Shown here: positions 18,496 through 27,161 of the stretch, one piece after another
Layout: every line of letters begins with the position of its first letter
Numbering within the stretch: the first letter of the stretch is position 1
DNA from: Actinoalloteichus_B caeruleus
Lineage (GTDB): Bacteria; Actinomycetota; Actinomycetes; Mycobacteriales; Pseudonocardiaceae
Assembly: GCF_000718005.1 (NCBI RefSeq)
Contig: NZ_JODV01000014.1
Length of the DNA stretch: 64,000 nucleotides
Reading direction: 5' to 3' (one strand)
Program-made: the position numbers and the translations under genes
Notes under the pieces: generated by a model
Database searches by the model: none
What the model saw: the letters and a program-made list of their open reading frames with translations, nothing else
What the model was told of the DNA's origin: nothing

Positions 18496-19440
18496 ATGAC
18501 CACCACCCGCAACCTCCTCGCCGAGCAGTCGGCGCGCTTCGCCCGGCTGGACCCCGTGATCCCGGCCCAGCGGGTCGCGCCCGTGGGAGAACCGGTGGTC
18601 GCCGCCCTGCCCGACGGCAGGGTGGTCGGGGGCGTGGTCGCCTTCCACCACCACCCTCCCGGCACCGTGTCCAGCCTGTGGTCGGCCCGGTACTGCCGCG
18701 AGCTGACGCCCCTGCTCGGCTCGGTGGGGGCGGAGGGACTGGCCGAACTCCTCGCCGCGGCCCGCCCGGTGCTGGTGGACGGGCTGGCGGCGGAACCGGA
18801 CTCGGCGGTCGAGGTGATCTGGCCCAGCCGGGACGCCGAGGCGACGCGGGTGCTGCTCGACCACGGCTTCGTGCCGCTGAGCGTGCTCGCGATCAGGACC
18901 ACCGCCGCCCCGTCCCGGCCGGCACCGGTCGACGACCGGGTCCGGGTGCGCCGGGGCGGGCCCTCGGACCTGACGGAGGTCCTGGACCTGGCGATGGCGG
19001 AGTTGGAGTACTCCGCGCTGGTCGGCGGGACCGTCCTGCGCCCGGACGCCCGTGACCTGAAGGCGGAGACCCTGCGGACGAGGCTGGCGGGGGACCACCC
19101 CGTCTGGCTGGCGGAGGTGGACGGACTGGTGATCGGCCTCGCCGAGGGCGCGTGGAGCCCCGTGGCGGAGGGCAGCCCGGGGTCGACCCGCCTCCCCACC
19201 GGCCTCCTCGGGTACGTCAACTGCGTGTCGGTGGCCTCCGGAGCCCGAGGGCTGGGCGTGGGTCAGCTGTTGATGGCCCGGGCGCACGAGGAGTTCGACA
19301 CGGCGGGGGCGCGGGCCACCTACCTGTACTACAACCCGCCCAACCCGCTCAGCTCGGTGTTCTGGCCACGACAGGGCTACCGGCCGCTCTGGACCATCTG
19401 GGAATCCCGTCCCGCCACCGGACTGCGTCACGGCCCGTGA
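18496..19440 (+). CDS. GNAT-family N-acetyltransferase
   Basis: Protein of 314 aa. The C-terminal half (about 155-305) is a GNAT fold: VRVRRGGPSDLTEVLDLAM, a central VWLAEVDGLVIGLA strand, then YVNCVSVASGARGLGVGQLLM with the acetyl-CoA pyrophosphate loop RGLGVGQ. The N-terminal half is another GNAT-like or regulatory domain without a clear signature. ATG 18496 has AGGA about 8 nt upstream. The acceptor substrate is unknown. It probably shares a transcript with the upstream methyltransferase gene. Confidence 0.8.
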   Translation: MTTTRNLLAEQSARFARLDPVIPAQRVAPVGEPVVAALPDGRVVGGVVAFHHHPPGTVSSLWSARYCRELTPLLGSVGAEGLAELLAAARPVLVDGLAAEPDSAVEVIWPSRDAEATRVLLDHGFVPLSVLAIRTTAAPSRPAPVDDRVRVRRGGPSDLTEVLDLAMAELEYSALVGGTVLRPDARDLKAETLRTRLAGDHPVWLAEVDGLVIGLAEGAWSPVAEGSPGSTRLPTGLLGYVNCVSVASGARGLGVGQLLMARAHEEFDTAGARATYLYYNPPNPLSSVFWPRQGYRPLWTIWESRPATGLRHGP

Positions 19441-19967
19441 TGACACAGCGTCACTCCGAAATCGGACAATAATAGTTACCACATGGTTATCTCACGAGAG
19501 TGACGTTTCCCCCCGGATCGAGTTGACCAGCGGTGGAGACCACGGAACAGCGGCCCCCAAGTCGTCCACCCCGCCAGCCCGCGCATCCCGTGCCCGGCAC
19601 GACCCCCGACGGCGCACACCCAGCGTGACCTGCGACGCGACGCCCCACCTCGCGTCCACTGGCGCCCACCGCCACCGCCGGCGGAACCGCCGAGGCGGCT
19701 GGCCGAGGGCGCGGCGCGACCGGGCCGGGGGCCGTCACCCGGGGCCGCTCCCCGCCCCTGACCCGGCCAGCCCAGTCACCGTTGCGTCGTCGGTCGCATT
19801 CCCGGTGTGACATTCGGCCGCCGAACACCCCGCCGATCGGGGTAGCCAGCCATTGACTGCTCACTTCGCGCCCCTGTTCACTCCACAGTTGATTGCGCAA
19901 GCAACCTGCGGGGGCGAACCTCCCCCCGCGGGTCGGGTGGTGGTACCTCGGTCGAGGAGGAGACGAG
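19441..19967. other. Intergenic region, 527 bp, no gene recognised
   Basis: The first 60 bp are unusually AT-rich (GGACAATAATAGTTACC near 19464-19480) and look regulatory rather than coding. The middle is GC-rich without a convincing frame. The last 100 bp contain TTGACT near 19853 and lead into the Tat-exported propeller gene, so a promoter probably lies there. Confidence 0.35.
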
Positions 19968-21029
19968 ATGGTGGACAGACGTTCGATGCTCAAGCTCGTG
20001 GCGGCGGGCGGAGTGGCCGGCGGCCTGGGGCTGGCCGGCGCGGGGAGCGCGCTCGCCGGGGGCCACCGCCCCCGACCGGGCAGTGGACGCACCGGCGACA
20101 TCCTCGCCCTGGTCGAGAAGGGCAGCCACCAGCTGAGCTTCTTCGACACCGCGAGCGGCGAGCGCCAGACGACGATCGGGCTGCCCGACTACCCGCACGA
20201 GATGGTCTCCGACCGGCGCAAGCGTTACGCCTTCATCGGCCACTACGGGGTGCGGATGTCCGGCGACGAGGGCCAGGGCGGGAACTCCGTCCTCGTCGTC
20301 GACCTCCAACGGCGCCGCCTCGTGCGCACCATCAGCACGGGATCCCACAACCGCATCCACGGACTGGCCGTCGACCGCCAGGACCGGCTCTTCGTGTTGA
20401 GCGAGGGCACGAACACCCTGCTGGTCTTCGACGACCCGCTCACCGACACCCGCCCGGCCGCCGTCCTGCCGACCGGGGGCCGCAAGACCCACATGGTCGC
20501 GGTGACCCGCGACGGCGAGCGCGCCTTCGCCACCGGCCTGGAATCGAACTCGGTCTCCGTGGTCCGCCCGTGGGTCGCCTCCGTCGGGCCCCGGGTGGTG
20601 GGTGCCGGGGCGCTGCCGGAGGGCTGCTCGCTCAGCGAGGACGAGCGCACCCTCTACGTGGGTGCCCGGCAGACCCCGGCGGTGCTGGAGTTCGACACGG
20701 CCTCGATGCGGCTGCGCCGGTCCTTCCCCATCAACGGGGACCCGCTGCGGGTGTACGCGATCAGGAAGAACCGGCTGCTGATCACGGACATCCAGAACAA
20801 CCAGGTCCACCTGTACACCCGGGACTACCGGCACATCGCGTCGATCACGATGCGGGGCATCCCCGCGTCGGCGATCCTCCACCCCGACGAGGACATCGCC
20901 CTGATCCCGCAGTTCGAGACGAGCACGGTGAGCACCATCGACCTGACCACGAACACCGTGATCGGCGAGTTCGACTGCGGCACGGAGCCGGACGGCTCCG
21001 TCCTGCTCGTCGGCGGAAGCCGCCGCTGA
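19968..21029 (+). CDS. Tat-exported YncE-like beta-propeller protein
   Basis: Protein of 353 aa. The N-terminus MVDRRSMLKLVAAGGVAGG with a later SALAGG site is a twin-arginine signal (RRSMLK), so export in a folded state is predicted. The mature part contains repeated propeller blades such as HGLAVDRQDRLFVLSEGTNTLLVFD, HMVAVTRDGERAFATG, SLSEDERTLYVGARQTPAVLEFD and TVSTIDLTTNTVIGEFD, resembling YncE/40-residue YVTN proteins that bind partners or cofactors extracellularly. No catalytic motif seen. ATG 19968 has GAGGAGG upstream. No operon partner is evident. Confidence 0.8.
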   Translation: MVDRRSMLKLVAAGGVAGGLGLAGAGSALAGGHRPRPGSGRTGDILALVEKGSHQLSFFDTASGERQTTIGLPDYPHEMVSDRRKRYAFIGHYGVRMSGDEGQGGNSVLVVDLQRRRLVRTISTGSHNRIHGLAVDRQDRLFVLSEGTNTLLVFDDPLTDTRPAAVLPTGGRKTHMVAVTRDGERAFATGLESNSVSVVRPWVASVGPRVVGAGALPEGCSLSEDERTLYVGARQTPAVLEFDTASMRLRRSFPINGDPLRVYAIRKNRLLITDIQNNQVHLYTRDYRHIASITMRGIPASAILHPDEDIALIPQFETSTVSTIDLTTNTVIGEFDCGTEPDGSVLLVGGSRR

Positions 21030-21899
21030 GAGAGCCGCCCAGGGGCTCGGCCCAACCCGCCGGGCCGGTCGTCACGGGCCGGCCCGGTCCGCCGCCCGCG
21101 CCGAAGGGAGTCGGCCACCGACGGCCATCGACGGCCGCCGGCACCGACCACCCGGCGACGGGCGCGTGGCGGTCCTCCCGCCGTCCGGCGCGGTTCGGGC
21201 GCGCGGGCGCGTGCCAGGCCAGCCGCGAGCGCCCCGGAGCCGGGTCCGGCGACCGGGACGGCGCGTGGCGGGGACGCCCGGCCCCGCCACCGCGGTGAAC
21301 CCGGGGTGGGAACACCGGACCGACGACACCCCCGGTCGCTCCACGCCGGTGGCTGGGGGCGGGTCAGCGCCCGGGCACCCGGCCCCGACCCGGTCACGGG
21401 GGTGGCTGGTCCCGCCGGCACGGCGGATCCTCGTCCGGCCCGGCTCCCCCGCCACCGGCCTCCACGGAGGGCCGGTACGGCGGAGGCGTTGGCGAACCAC
21501 GTCCCACCGGCGGAGCCGCGCCCCGCTCGAGGACAGCGGCGGCACCGCCGTCGCGCCCGGGTGAGGGGGCCACGCCTGCGCGAACGCCCCCGGCCACGCC
21601 GCCCAGGGACGCCCCAGGGGGCGGTCGACGCCACCGACCGGGTCGGCGGTAGGGCCTGGCCCGTCGGGCACGGGGCGTCGCCCCCGGCGGCAGCGCACGG
21701 GAGCGCCCGAGGGTGGTCGGGGCACCTCCGTGATGGCGCCAGCCCACGGCCATCGCGGGGTCCCGACGCCGGACGCGCTCGCCAGCCCGGCCCCGTCCCC
21801 CGCGACCGGGCGGTTCCCGCCACCCGCTCGCTCCTCCGGCAGCGCCTCGCGCCGCACCGGGGTGGGGATCGACCGCACCCGGCCGGTCCCCACCCCGGC
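21030..21899. other. 870-bp region without recognisable gene
   Basis: Frames are open on both strands only because of extreme GC content; all translations are Arg/Pro/Gly-rich and of no known family. I see no RNA gene, mobile element or long repeat. It may be decayed coding sequence or the terminator zone of the propeller gene and the convergent VOC gene. Confidence 0.3.
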
Positions 21900-22289
21900 T
21901 CAGAGCTCCTCGTACCTCGCGACCTCGACGAGGTTGCCGTCCGGATCGCGGAAGTACAGCGAGATCATCGGGCCGAGCGCGCCCTGCCGCGAGACCGGTC
22001 CCTCCTCGATCCGCACGTCACAGGCCCACAGGTGGTCCTTCACCTCGGCGATGGGGGTGGTGGTGATGAGGCAGAGGTCCACCGAACCGGGCAACGGGTA
22101 GGTCGCGGACGGCCCGATCTCCTGCGAGGCGGGGTGCAGGTTGATCCGCTGCACCCCGAACGCCAGGCCCTGGCGCCCCTCCGCGTAGGTGACCGGTTGC
22201 ATGCCGAGCACGTCGCGGTAGAACGCGACCGTCCGGTCCATGTCGTTGACGGTCATCACTATGTGATCGAACCGCTCCACCTTGAACAA
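21900..22289 (-). CDS. VOC-superfamily (glyoxalase/dioxygenase fold) protein
   Basis: Protein of 129 aa, the usual single VOC module length. It starts with FKVERFDHIVMTVNDMDRTVAFYRD and ends YFRDPDGNLVEVARYEE, the paired beta-alpha-beta-beta-beta motifs with metal-ligand His and Glu of the glyoxalase/extradiol dioxygenase fold. The reaction cannot be assigned. The start is probably the TTG at 22289 with GGGAGG 5 nt upstream; a GTG at 22280 is an alternative. It follows polA by 13 bp on the same strand and may be co-transcribed. Confidence 0.8.
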   Translation of the reverse strand: MFKVERFDHIVMTVNDMDRTVAFYRDVLGMQPVTYAEGRQGLAFGVQRINLHPASQEIGPSATYPLPGSVDLCLITTTPIAEVKDHLWACDVRIEEGPVSRQGALGPMISLYFRDPDGNLVEVARYEEL

Positions 22290-22302
22290 CGTGACCTCCC
22301 GG

Positions 22303-25056
22303 TCAGTGTGCCGCGGCGTCCCAGGAGGCGCCCACGCCGACCGAGACCTCCAGCGGCACGTCCAGTTGGTACGCACTGCCCATCTCGGCCCGGACCAGTT
22401 CCTCCACCGCTTCCCGCTCGCCCTCGGCGATCTCGAGCACGAGTTCGTCGTGCACCTGTAGCAGCATCCTCGACCGGAGTCCGGCGGCGACGAGCGCGCG
22501 GTGGACGCCGAGCATCGCGACCTTGATGATGTCGGCCGCGCTGCCCTGGATGGGAGCGTTGAGCGCCATCCGCTCCGCCATCTCCCGGCGCTGGCGGTTG
22601 TCGCTCGTCAGATCCGGCAGGTAGCGGCGGCGACCCAGCACGGTCTCGGTGTAGCCGTCCTTCCTCGCCCGCTCGACGACGGCCTGGAGGTAGTCCCTGA
22701 CCGCGCCGAACCGCGCGAAGTACGCCTCCATCTGAGCCTTGGCCTCGTCGGCCGAGATGCGCAGTTGCTGAGCCAGACCGTACACCGAGAGCCCGTAGGC
22801 GAGTCCGTAGGACATCGCCTTGACCCGCCGGCGCAACTCGGCGCTCACCTCGGTCGGAGCGACGTCGAAGGCTCGGGAGGCGACGTAGGTGTGCAGGTCC
22901 TCACCCTCGCGGAACGCCGTGAGGAGACCCTCGTCACCGGAGAGGTGCGCCATGATGCGCATCTCGATCTGGCTGTAGTCGGCGGTCATCAACTCCTGGA
23001 AGCCGGAGCCGACGACGAACGCCTCCCGGATGCGCCGCCCCTCCTCGCTGCGGATGGGGATGTTCTGGAGGTTGGGCTCGGTGGACGAGAGGCGGCCGGT
23101 CGCGGCGATCGTCTGGTTGAAGGTGGTGTGGATCCGCCCGTCGTCCGCGATCGCCTTGATCAGGCCCTCGACCGTGGTGCGCAGACGGGTGGCGTCGCGG
23201 TGGGCCAGCAGGTGCGCCAGGAACGGGTGGCCGGTGGTGGCGTGCAGGTTCTGGAGCGCCTCGGCGTCGGTCGTGTAGCCCGTCTTCGTGCGCTTGGTCT
23301 TGGGCATCCCCAGTTCGTCGAACAGGACGACCTGGAGCTGCTTGGGCGAGCCGAGGTTGATCTCCTTGCCGATCTCGCCGTAGGCGTCCCGCGCCGCCTG
23401 CCGCACCTTCGCGGCGAAGTCGGCCTCCAGGCCGGCGAGCCGGTCGGCGTCGACGGCGATGCCGGCGGACTCCAGCTCGGCGAGCACCGCGAGCAGCGGG
23501 AGTTCGAGCTCACCGAGCAGGGACACCCCGTCCCGGACGGGACCTCCCCCGGCCGGACCCGTCCCCTCCGCGGCTGATCCCCACCGCAGCACCGCGTCAA
23601 GGGCGTCGGCGAGCTCACCGGTGGCCCTGGCGATGACGATGGTGTCCCGAGCCACGGCTCCCTCCTCCTCGTCCGGGTCGCCGAGGAGGGAGAGCTGGGC
23701 TCCCGTCTCGGGTTCCTCCCTGCGGAGTTCGCGGCCGAGATGCCGGAGGACGAGATCGCTGAGCTCGAAGGACCGTTGCCCGGGGCGGACCAGGTAGGCG
23801 GCGAGGGCCGTGTCGCTGGTCAGGCCGTCGAGGCTCCAGCCACGTCCCCGGAGGCCGTGCAGCGCTCCCTTGGCGTCGTGCATCGCCTTGGGGCGCGACG
23901 CGTCCGCGAGCCAGTCCGCGAGCGCCCGTTCGTCGTCCTCGGTGAGGTCCTCGGTGACCAGGTAGGCGCCCTCGCCGGTGCCGGTGGCCACGGCGAGGCC
24001 CTCCACGTCTCCGGCGCCCCTCGCCCAGGAGCCGCGTACGGCGAGGCCCACCCGGTCCCCAGGGGAGGTGTGCTCGGCGAGCCAGTCGCGGACCGCTCCC
24101 GGCTGGAGCCGGCCGCCCCGGACCTCGAACCCCTCGTCGGCCTCTGGCTCGGCGCTGGACAGGGTGTTGAACAGGCGGTCGCGGAGGACGCGGAACTCGA
24201 GATCGTCGAAGAGGCGGTGCACGGCGTCCCTGTCCCAGGGGCGCATCGCGAGGTCGTCGGGTTCGACACCGAGGTCGACGTCCCTGGCGAGCTCGGTGAG
24301 CTGCCGGTTGAGCAGCACGGTGGCCACCCGCTCCCGCAGGTTGTCGCCAGCCTTGCCCTTCACCTCGTCGACCCGGTCGACGAGGGCGGCGAGGGAGCCG
24401 AACTCCCTGATCCACTTCGTCGCCGTCTTCTCCCCCACCCCGGGGATGCCGGGGAGGTTGTCGGAGGGATCGCCCCGGAGAGCCGCGAAGTCCGGGTACT
24501 GGGCGGGCCGCAGGCCGTACTTCTCCTCCACCGCCTCGGGGGTGAAGCGGGTCAGTTCCGACACCCCGCGCTTGGGGTAGAGCACGGTGACCTCGTCGTT
24601 GACCAGCTGCAGGGCGTCCCGGTCGCCGGTGCAGATCAGCACCCGGACCCCTTCGGCCGTCGCCTGGGTGGTCAGGGTGGCGATGATGTCGTCCGCCTCG
24701 TACCCCTCGACGGCGAGGGTGACGATGCCCAGGGCCTCGAGCACCTGCTTGATCAGGTCGACCTGGCCCTTGAAGTCGTCGGGCGTCGCGGACCGGTTCG
24801 CCTTGTACTCGGGGAAGCTCTCGGTTCGGAAGGTCTTCCTGGAGACGTCGAAGGCCACCGCGAGGTGGGTCGGCTGCTCGTCCCGCAGCAGGTTGATCAA
24901 CATCGACGTGAAGCCGTAGACCGCGTTGGTGGTCTGCCCGGCACCCGTCCGGAAGTTCTCCGCGGGCAGGGCGTAGAACGCGCGGTAGGCCAGGGAGTGG
25001 CCGTCGAGCAGGAGCAGTTGGTTCGGGTGCTGGCTGGCACCGTCAGTCACAGGCAC
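22303..25056 (-). CDS. polA: DNA polymerase I
   Basis: Protein of 917 aa for repair and Okazaki fragment processing. The 5'-3' exonuclease domain (about 10-320) shows LLLDGHSLAYRAFYA, EADDIIAT and GDPSDNLPGIPGVGEKTA. The middle domain (about 325-520) is the 3'-5' exonuclease fold but lacks the catalytic DxE motif (it reads VGLAVRG), so proofreading is probably absent, as in mycobacterial Pol I. The polymerase domain has motif A DYSQIEMRIMAH, motif B RRRVKAMSYGLAYG and motif C VHDELVLE. GTG 25056; TAGACT 8 nt upstream without Shine-Dalgarno suggests a leaderless mRNA. Divergent from the thioesterase gene. Confidence 0.97.
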   Translation of the reverse strand: MPVTDGASQHPNQLLLLDGHSLAYRAFYALPAENFRTGAGQTTNAVYGFTSMLINLLRDEQPTHLAVAFDVSRKTFRTESFPEYKANRSATPDDFKGQVDLIKQVLEALGIVTLAVEGYEADDIIATLTTQATAEGVRVLICTGDRDALQLVNDEVTVLYPKRGVSELTRFTPEAVEEKYGLRPAQYPDFAALRGDPSDNLPGIPGVGEKTATKWIREFGSLAALVDRVDEVKGKAGDNLRERVATVLLNRQLTELARDVDLGVEPDDLAMRPWDRDAVHRLFDDLEFRVLRDRLFNTLSSAEPEADEGFEVRGGRLQPGAVRDWLAEHTSPGDRVGLAVRGSWARGAGDVEGLAVATGTGEGAYLVTEDLTEDDERALADWLADASRPKAMHDAKGALHGLRGRGWSLDGLTSDTALAAYLVRPGQRSFELSDLVLRHLGRELRREEPETGAQLSLLGDPDEEEGAVARDTIVIARATGELADALDAVLRWGSAAEGTGPAGGGPVRDGVSLLGELELPLLAVLAELESAGIAVDADRLAGLEADFAAKVRQAARDAYGEIGKEINLGSPKQLQVVLFDELGMPKTKRTKTGYTTDAEALQNLHATTGHPFLAHLLAHRDATRLRTTVEGLIKAIADDGRIHTTFNQTIAATGRLSSTEPNLQNIPIRSEEGRRIREAFVVGSGFQELMTADYSQIEMRIMAHLSGDEGLLTAFREGEDLHTYVASRAFDVAPTEVSAELRRRVKAMSYGLAYGLSVYGLAQQLRISADEAKAQMEAYFARFGAVRDYLQAVVERARKDGYTETVLGRRRYLPDLTSDNRQRREMAERMALNAPIQGSAADIIKVAMLGVHRALVAAGLRSRMLLQVHDELVLEIAEGEREAVEELVRAEMGSAYQLDVPLEVSVGVGASWDAAAH

Positions 25057-25118
25057 GGCCGCCGAGTCTAGGGTGCCAAGACGACACCTTTGTGCGACGT
25101 CTCGCCCAGGAGGCCCCG

Positions 25119-25583
25119 GTGGAGCGCAGTACGCAGTCCCGTCCGCACCAGGAAAGCTCGTCGTTGGCGCGGGACGGAGCCGCCGCGGGCCTGCCTCCGC
25201 TGGCGTTCCCCGACGAGCAGCTGATCGACCGAATGGGGATCCACATCACCCGGTGGGAGGAGGAGTCGGTGGAGGCCACCATGCCGGTGGCCGGCAACCG
25301 GCAGCCGTTCGGCCTGCTGCACGGCGGGGCCAACGCGGTGCTCGCGGAGACCCTCGGCTCCGTCGCGGCGTCCCTGTACGCCGGTCCGACCCGGCTCGCC
25401 GTGGGCCTGGAGCTCTCCTGCACCCACCACCGCGCGGTGACCGAGGGAACGGTCACCGGGGTGGCGACCCCGGTGCACCGGGGCCGGACGACCGCCACCT
25501 ACGAGATCATCGTCCGGGACGAGGCCGGCCGGCGCAGCTGCACCGCCCGGCTGACCTGCGTGCTCCGGGACCGGCCGGCCTGA
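25119..25583 (+). CDS. PaaI-family hotdog-fold thioesterase
   Basis: Protein of 154 aa. The hotdog core is visible: ATMPVAGNRQPFGLLHGGANAVLAETLGSVAA, where LLHGGA..AE is the catalytic helix motif of PaaI/YdiI-type acyl-CoA thioesterases, followed by GLELSCTHHRAVTEG and a C-terminal strand. It is related to 1,4-dihydroxy-2-naphthoyl-CoA and phenylacetyl-CoA thioesterases; the substrate is not determinable. GTG 25119 is preceded by CAGGAGG at 5 nt. Divergent from polA and followed by an SRPBCC gene on the same strand. Confidence 0.85.
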   Translation: MERSTQSRPHQESSSLARDGAAAGLPPLAFPDEQLIDRMGIHITRWEEESVEATMPVAGNRQPFGLLHGGANAVLAETLGSVAASLYAGPTRLAVGLELSCTHHRAVTEGTVTGVATPVHRGRTTATYEIIVRDEAGRRSCTARLTCVLRDRPA

Positions 25584-25655
25584 CCGGCCCGGCTGGGGCG
25601 TCCCGGCCCGCACCGACGAGCACCCGCGAACGACCAGACCGACAGGGGAGGACCT

Positions 25656-26093
25656 GTGGCGGAACAACGGATCTCGCTGACCAGGACGATCTCGGCGAAG
25701 CCGGAACGGATCTTCAACCTGCTCGCCGACCCCGGGCGGCACGCCCTGGTCGACGGCTCGGGCACCGTGCTCTCGGCCCGCTCCGGCGGGCCGGAGCGGC
25801 TCTCCCTGGGCAGCACCTTCGGGATGTCCATGCGCCTGGGGCTCTCGTACCGCATCACCAACACGGTGGTGGAGTTCCGGGAGAACGAACTGATCGCCTG
25901 GCGGCACGCCGGGGGCCACCGGTGGCGTTGGGAGCTACGGGACAACGGTGACGGCACGACGGACGTGACCGAGACGTTCGACTGGTCCACGTCCCGCGCC
26001 CCGAAGGCGTTGGAGTTCGCCCGCATCCCCCAGCGGAACCTGCGGGCGATCAAGGCGAGCCTGCGTCGACTGGAGGCCGTGATGACCGCCTGA
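25656..26093 (+). CDS. SRPBCC family protein (polyketide cyclase/START-like)
   Basis: Protein of 145 aa, one complete SRPBCC (Bet v 1-like) domain. The start AEQRISLTRTISAKPERIFNLLADPGRHALVDG is the classic first strand and helix, with VEFRENELIAWRHA and TDVTETFDW in the middle and a long C-terminal helix RNLRAIKASLRRLEAVM. These domains bind hydrophobic ligands. No catalytic assignment. GTG start with GGGGAGGACCT upstream. It probably shares a transcript with the thioesterase 70 bp upstream. Confidence 0.82.
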   Translation: MAEQRISLTRTISAKPERIFNLLADPGRHALVDGSGTVLSARSGGPERLSLGSTFGMSMRLGLSYRITNTVVEFRENELIAWRHAGGHRWRWELRDNGDGTTDVTETFDWSTSRAPKALEFARIPQRNLRAIKASLRRLEAVMTA

Positions 26094-26133
26094 CGAGGTC
26101 GCCGTCCCAGCGCGGTGCCGGTGGACGCGCCGG

Positions 26134-26709
26134 TCAGGCGCCCGCCGGCACCGTGCACAGCAGCCGCAGGCGGTGCTCGCGCAGCACCTGCTCACCGCCG
26201 AGCCCGTCGAGACCCACGATCACGCCCATGCCCGCGACCGTCCCGCCCGCCTCGGTGACGAGCCGGGCCGCCGCGGCGAGGGTGCCCCCGGTGGCGAGGA
26301 CATCGTCGACGACCAGTACGCGGTGCCCACCGACGACGGCGTCCCGCTGGATCTCCAGCACGTTCTCGCCGTACTCGAGCGAGTACCCGGCGCGGTGGAC
26401 GTCGCCGGGCAACCTGCCGGGCTTGCGGGCCAGCACCAGGGGTATGCCCAAGCTGTTGGCCAGCGCCGCTCCGAGGACGAAGCCCCGTGCCTCCAGCCCG
26501 AGGACGAGGTCGACGTCCCCGCCGAAGGTCGTCCCGAACTCGTCGACGACGTCCCGGAAGAGGCCCGGGTCCGCGTAGAGCCCCCCGAGGTCCCGGAACA
26601 GGACGCCGGGCTGGGGGAAGTCGGGGTACTCGCGCAGGCTCCGCTCGACGCGGGCCGCGAGGTCGGACCCGGTCGGCGGCGGAGTGGGTTCGGCGGGCAG
26701 CATGGACAC
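26134..26709 (-). CDS. apt: Adenine phosphoribosyltransferase
   Basis: Protein of 191 aa. Apt salvages adenine to AMP using PRPP. The PRPP-binding motif VLVVDDVLATGGT is at residues 131-143, GLEARGFVLGAALA near 71, and the N-terminus YPDFPQPGVLFRDL is characteristic. In most actinobacteria apt lies between secF and relA; here it stands alone, between an SRPBCC gene and a BCCT gene, so it may be relocated or a second copy. GTG 26709 with TACCTT 6 nt upstream and no Shine-Dalgarno suggests a leaderless transcript. Confidence 0.93.
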   Translation of the reverse strand: MSMLPAEPTPPPTGSDLAARVERSLREYPDFPQPGVLFRDLGGLYADPGLFRDVVDEFGTTFGGDVDLVLGLEARGFVLGAALANSLGIPLVLARKPGRLPGDVHRAGYSLEYGENVLEIQRDAVVGGHRVLVVDDVLATGGTLAAAARLVTEAGGTVAGMGVIVGLDGLGGEQVLREHRLRLLCTVPAGA

Positions 26710-27161
26710 AGCGCGAAGGTACCCGACGGGTCACCCGGCCGGCGCACGAGCTGATCCGCCCGGCGCACGGGTGGGACCGCCCGGCGCGGAAAACGGGTGA
26801 GCGAGCCACCTCGCATTGTGACCCGGACAACCAGAATTGTCACGCTGCGCGCCGGAACGAATACCCCGGGTGTGGAATTTCGCGTGATTCGGGCCGCATC
26901 CGGGAACAGTGGGCGGGCGGCTCGGGTTGTGCGGTCTCGTACGCGCCGAGGATTCGCCCAGCGGATAACGCTTTGCGGATAGGGGCATAACGAAGCGGTA
27001 ATGCCGTGGGTGTTTTTCCGGCTACCACGCGTAGATAGCATTCGGATCACTTCACGACGATGTGACCTCGTGCGGCACTCGACGACTGCACTATGTTGTT
27101 TCTCCGCGTGTTCGGGAAGGCCCTGGACACTGAGCAGCCAACCATTGGGAGGCGCCCACTC
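26710..27161. other. Upstream region of the BCCT transporter gene, relatively AT-rich
   Basis: These 452 bp are noticeably less GC-rich than the surroundings, especially 26805-27090, and hold no credible gene. The stretch near 26960-27050 (GCGGATAACGCTTTGCGGAT, then GTTTTTCCGGCTACC and TAGATAGC) is a likely regulatory and promoter zone for the osmolyte transporter, but I could not match it to a known riboswitch or operator. Confidence 0.35.

Noticed and set aside
26960..27090. c-di-AMP (ydaO-yuaA) riboswitch before the BCCT gene
   Set aside because: The osmotic context would suit it, but I could not align the conserved core motifs of that class to this leader.
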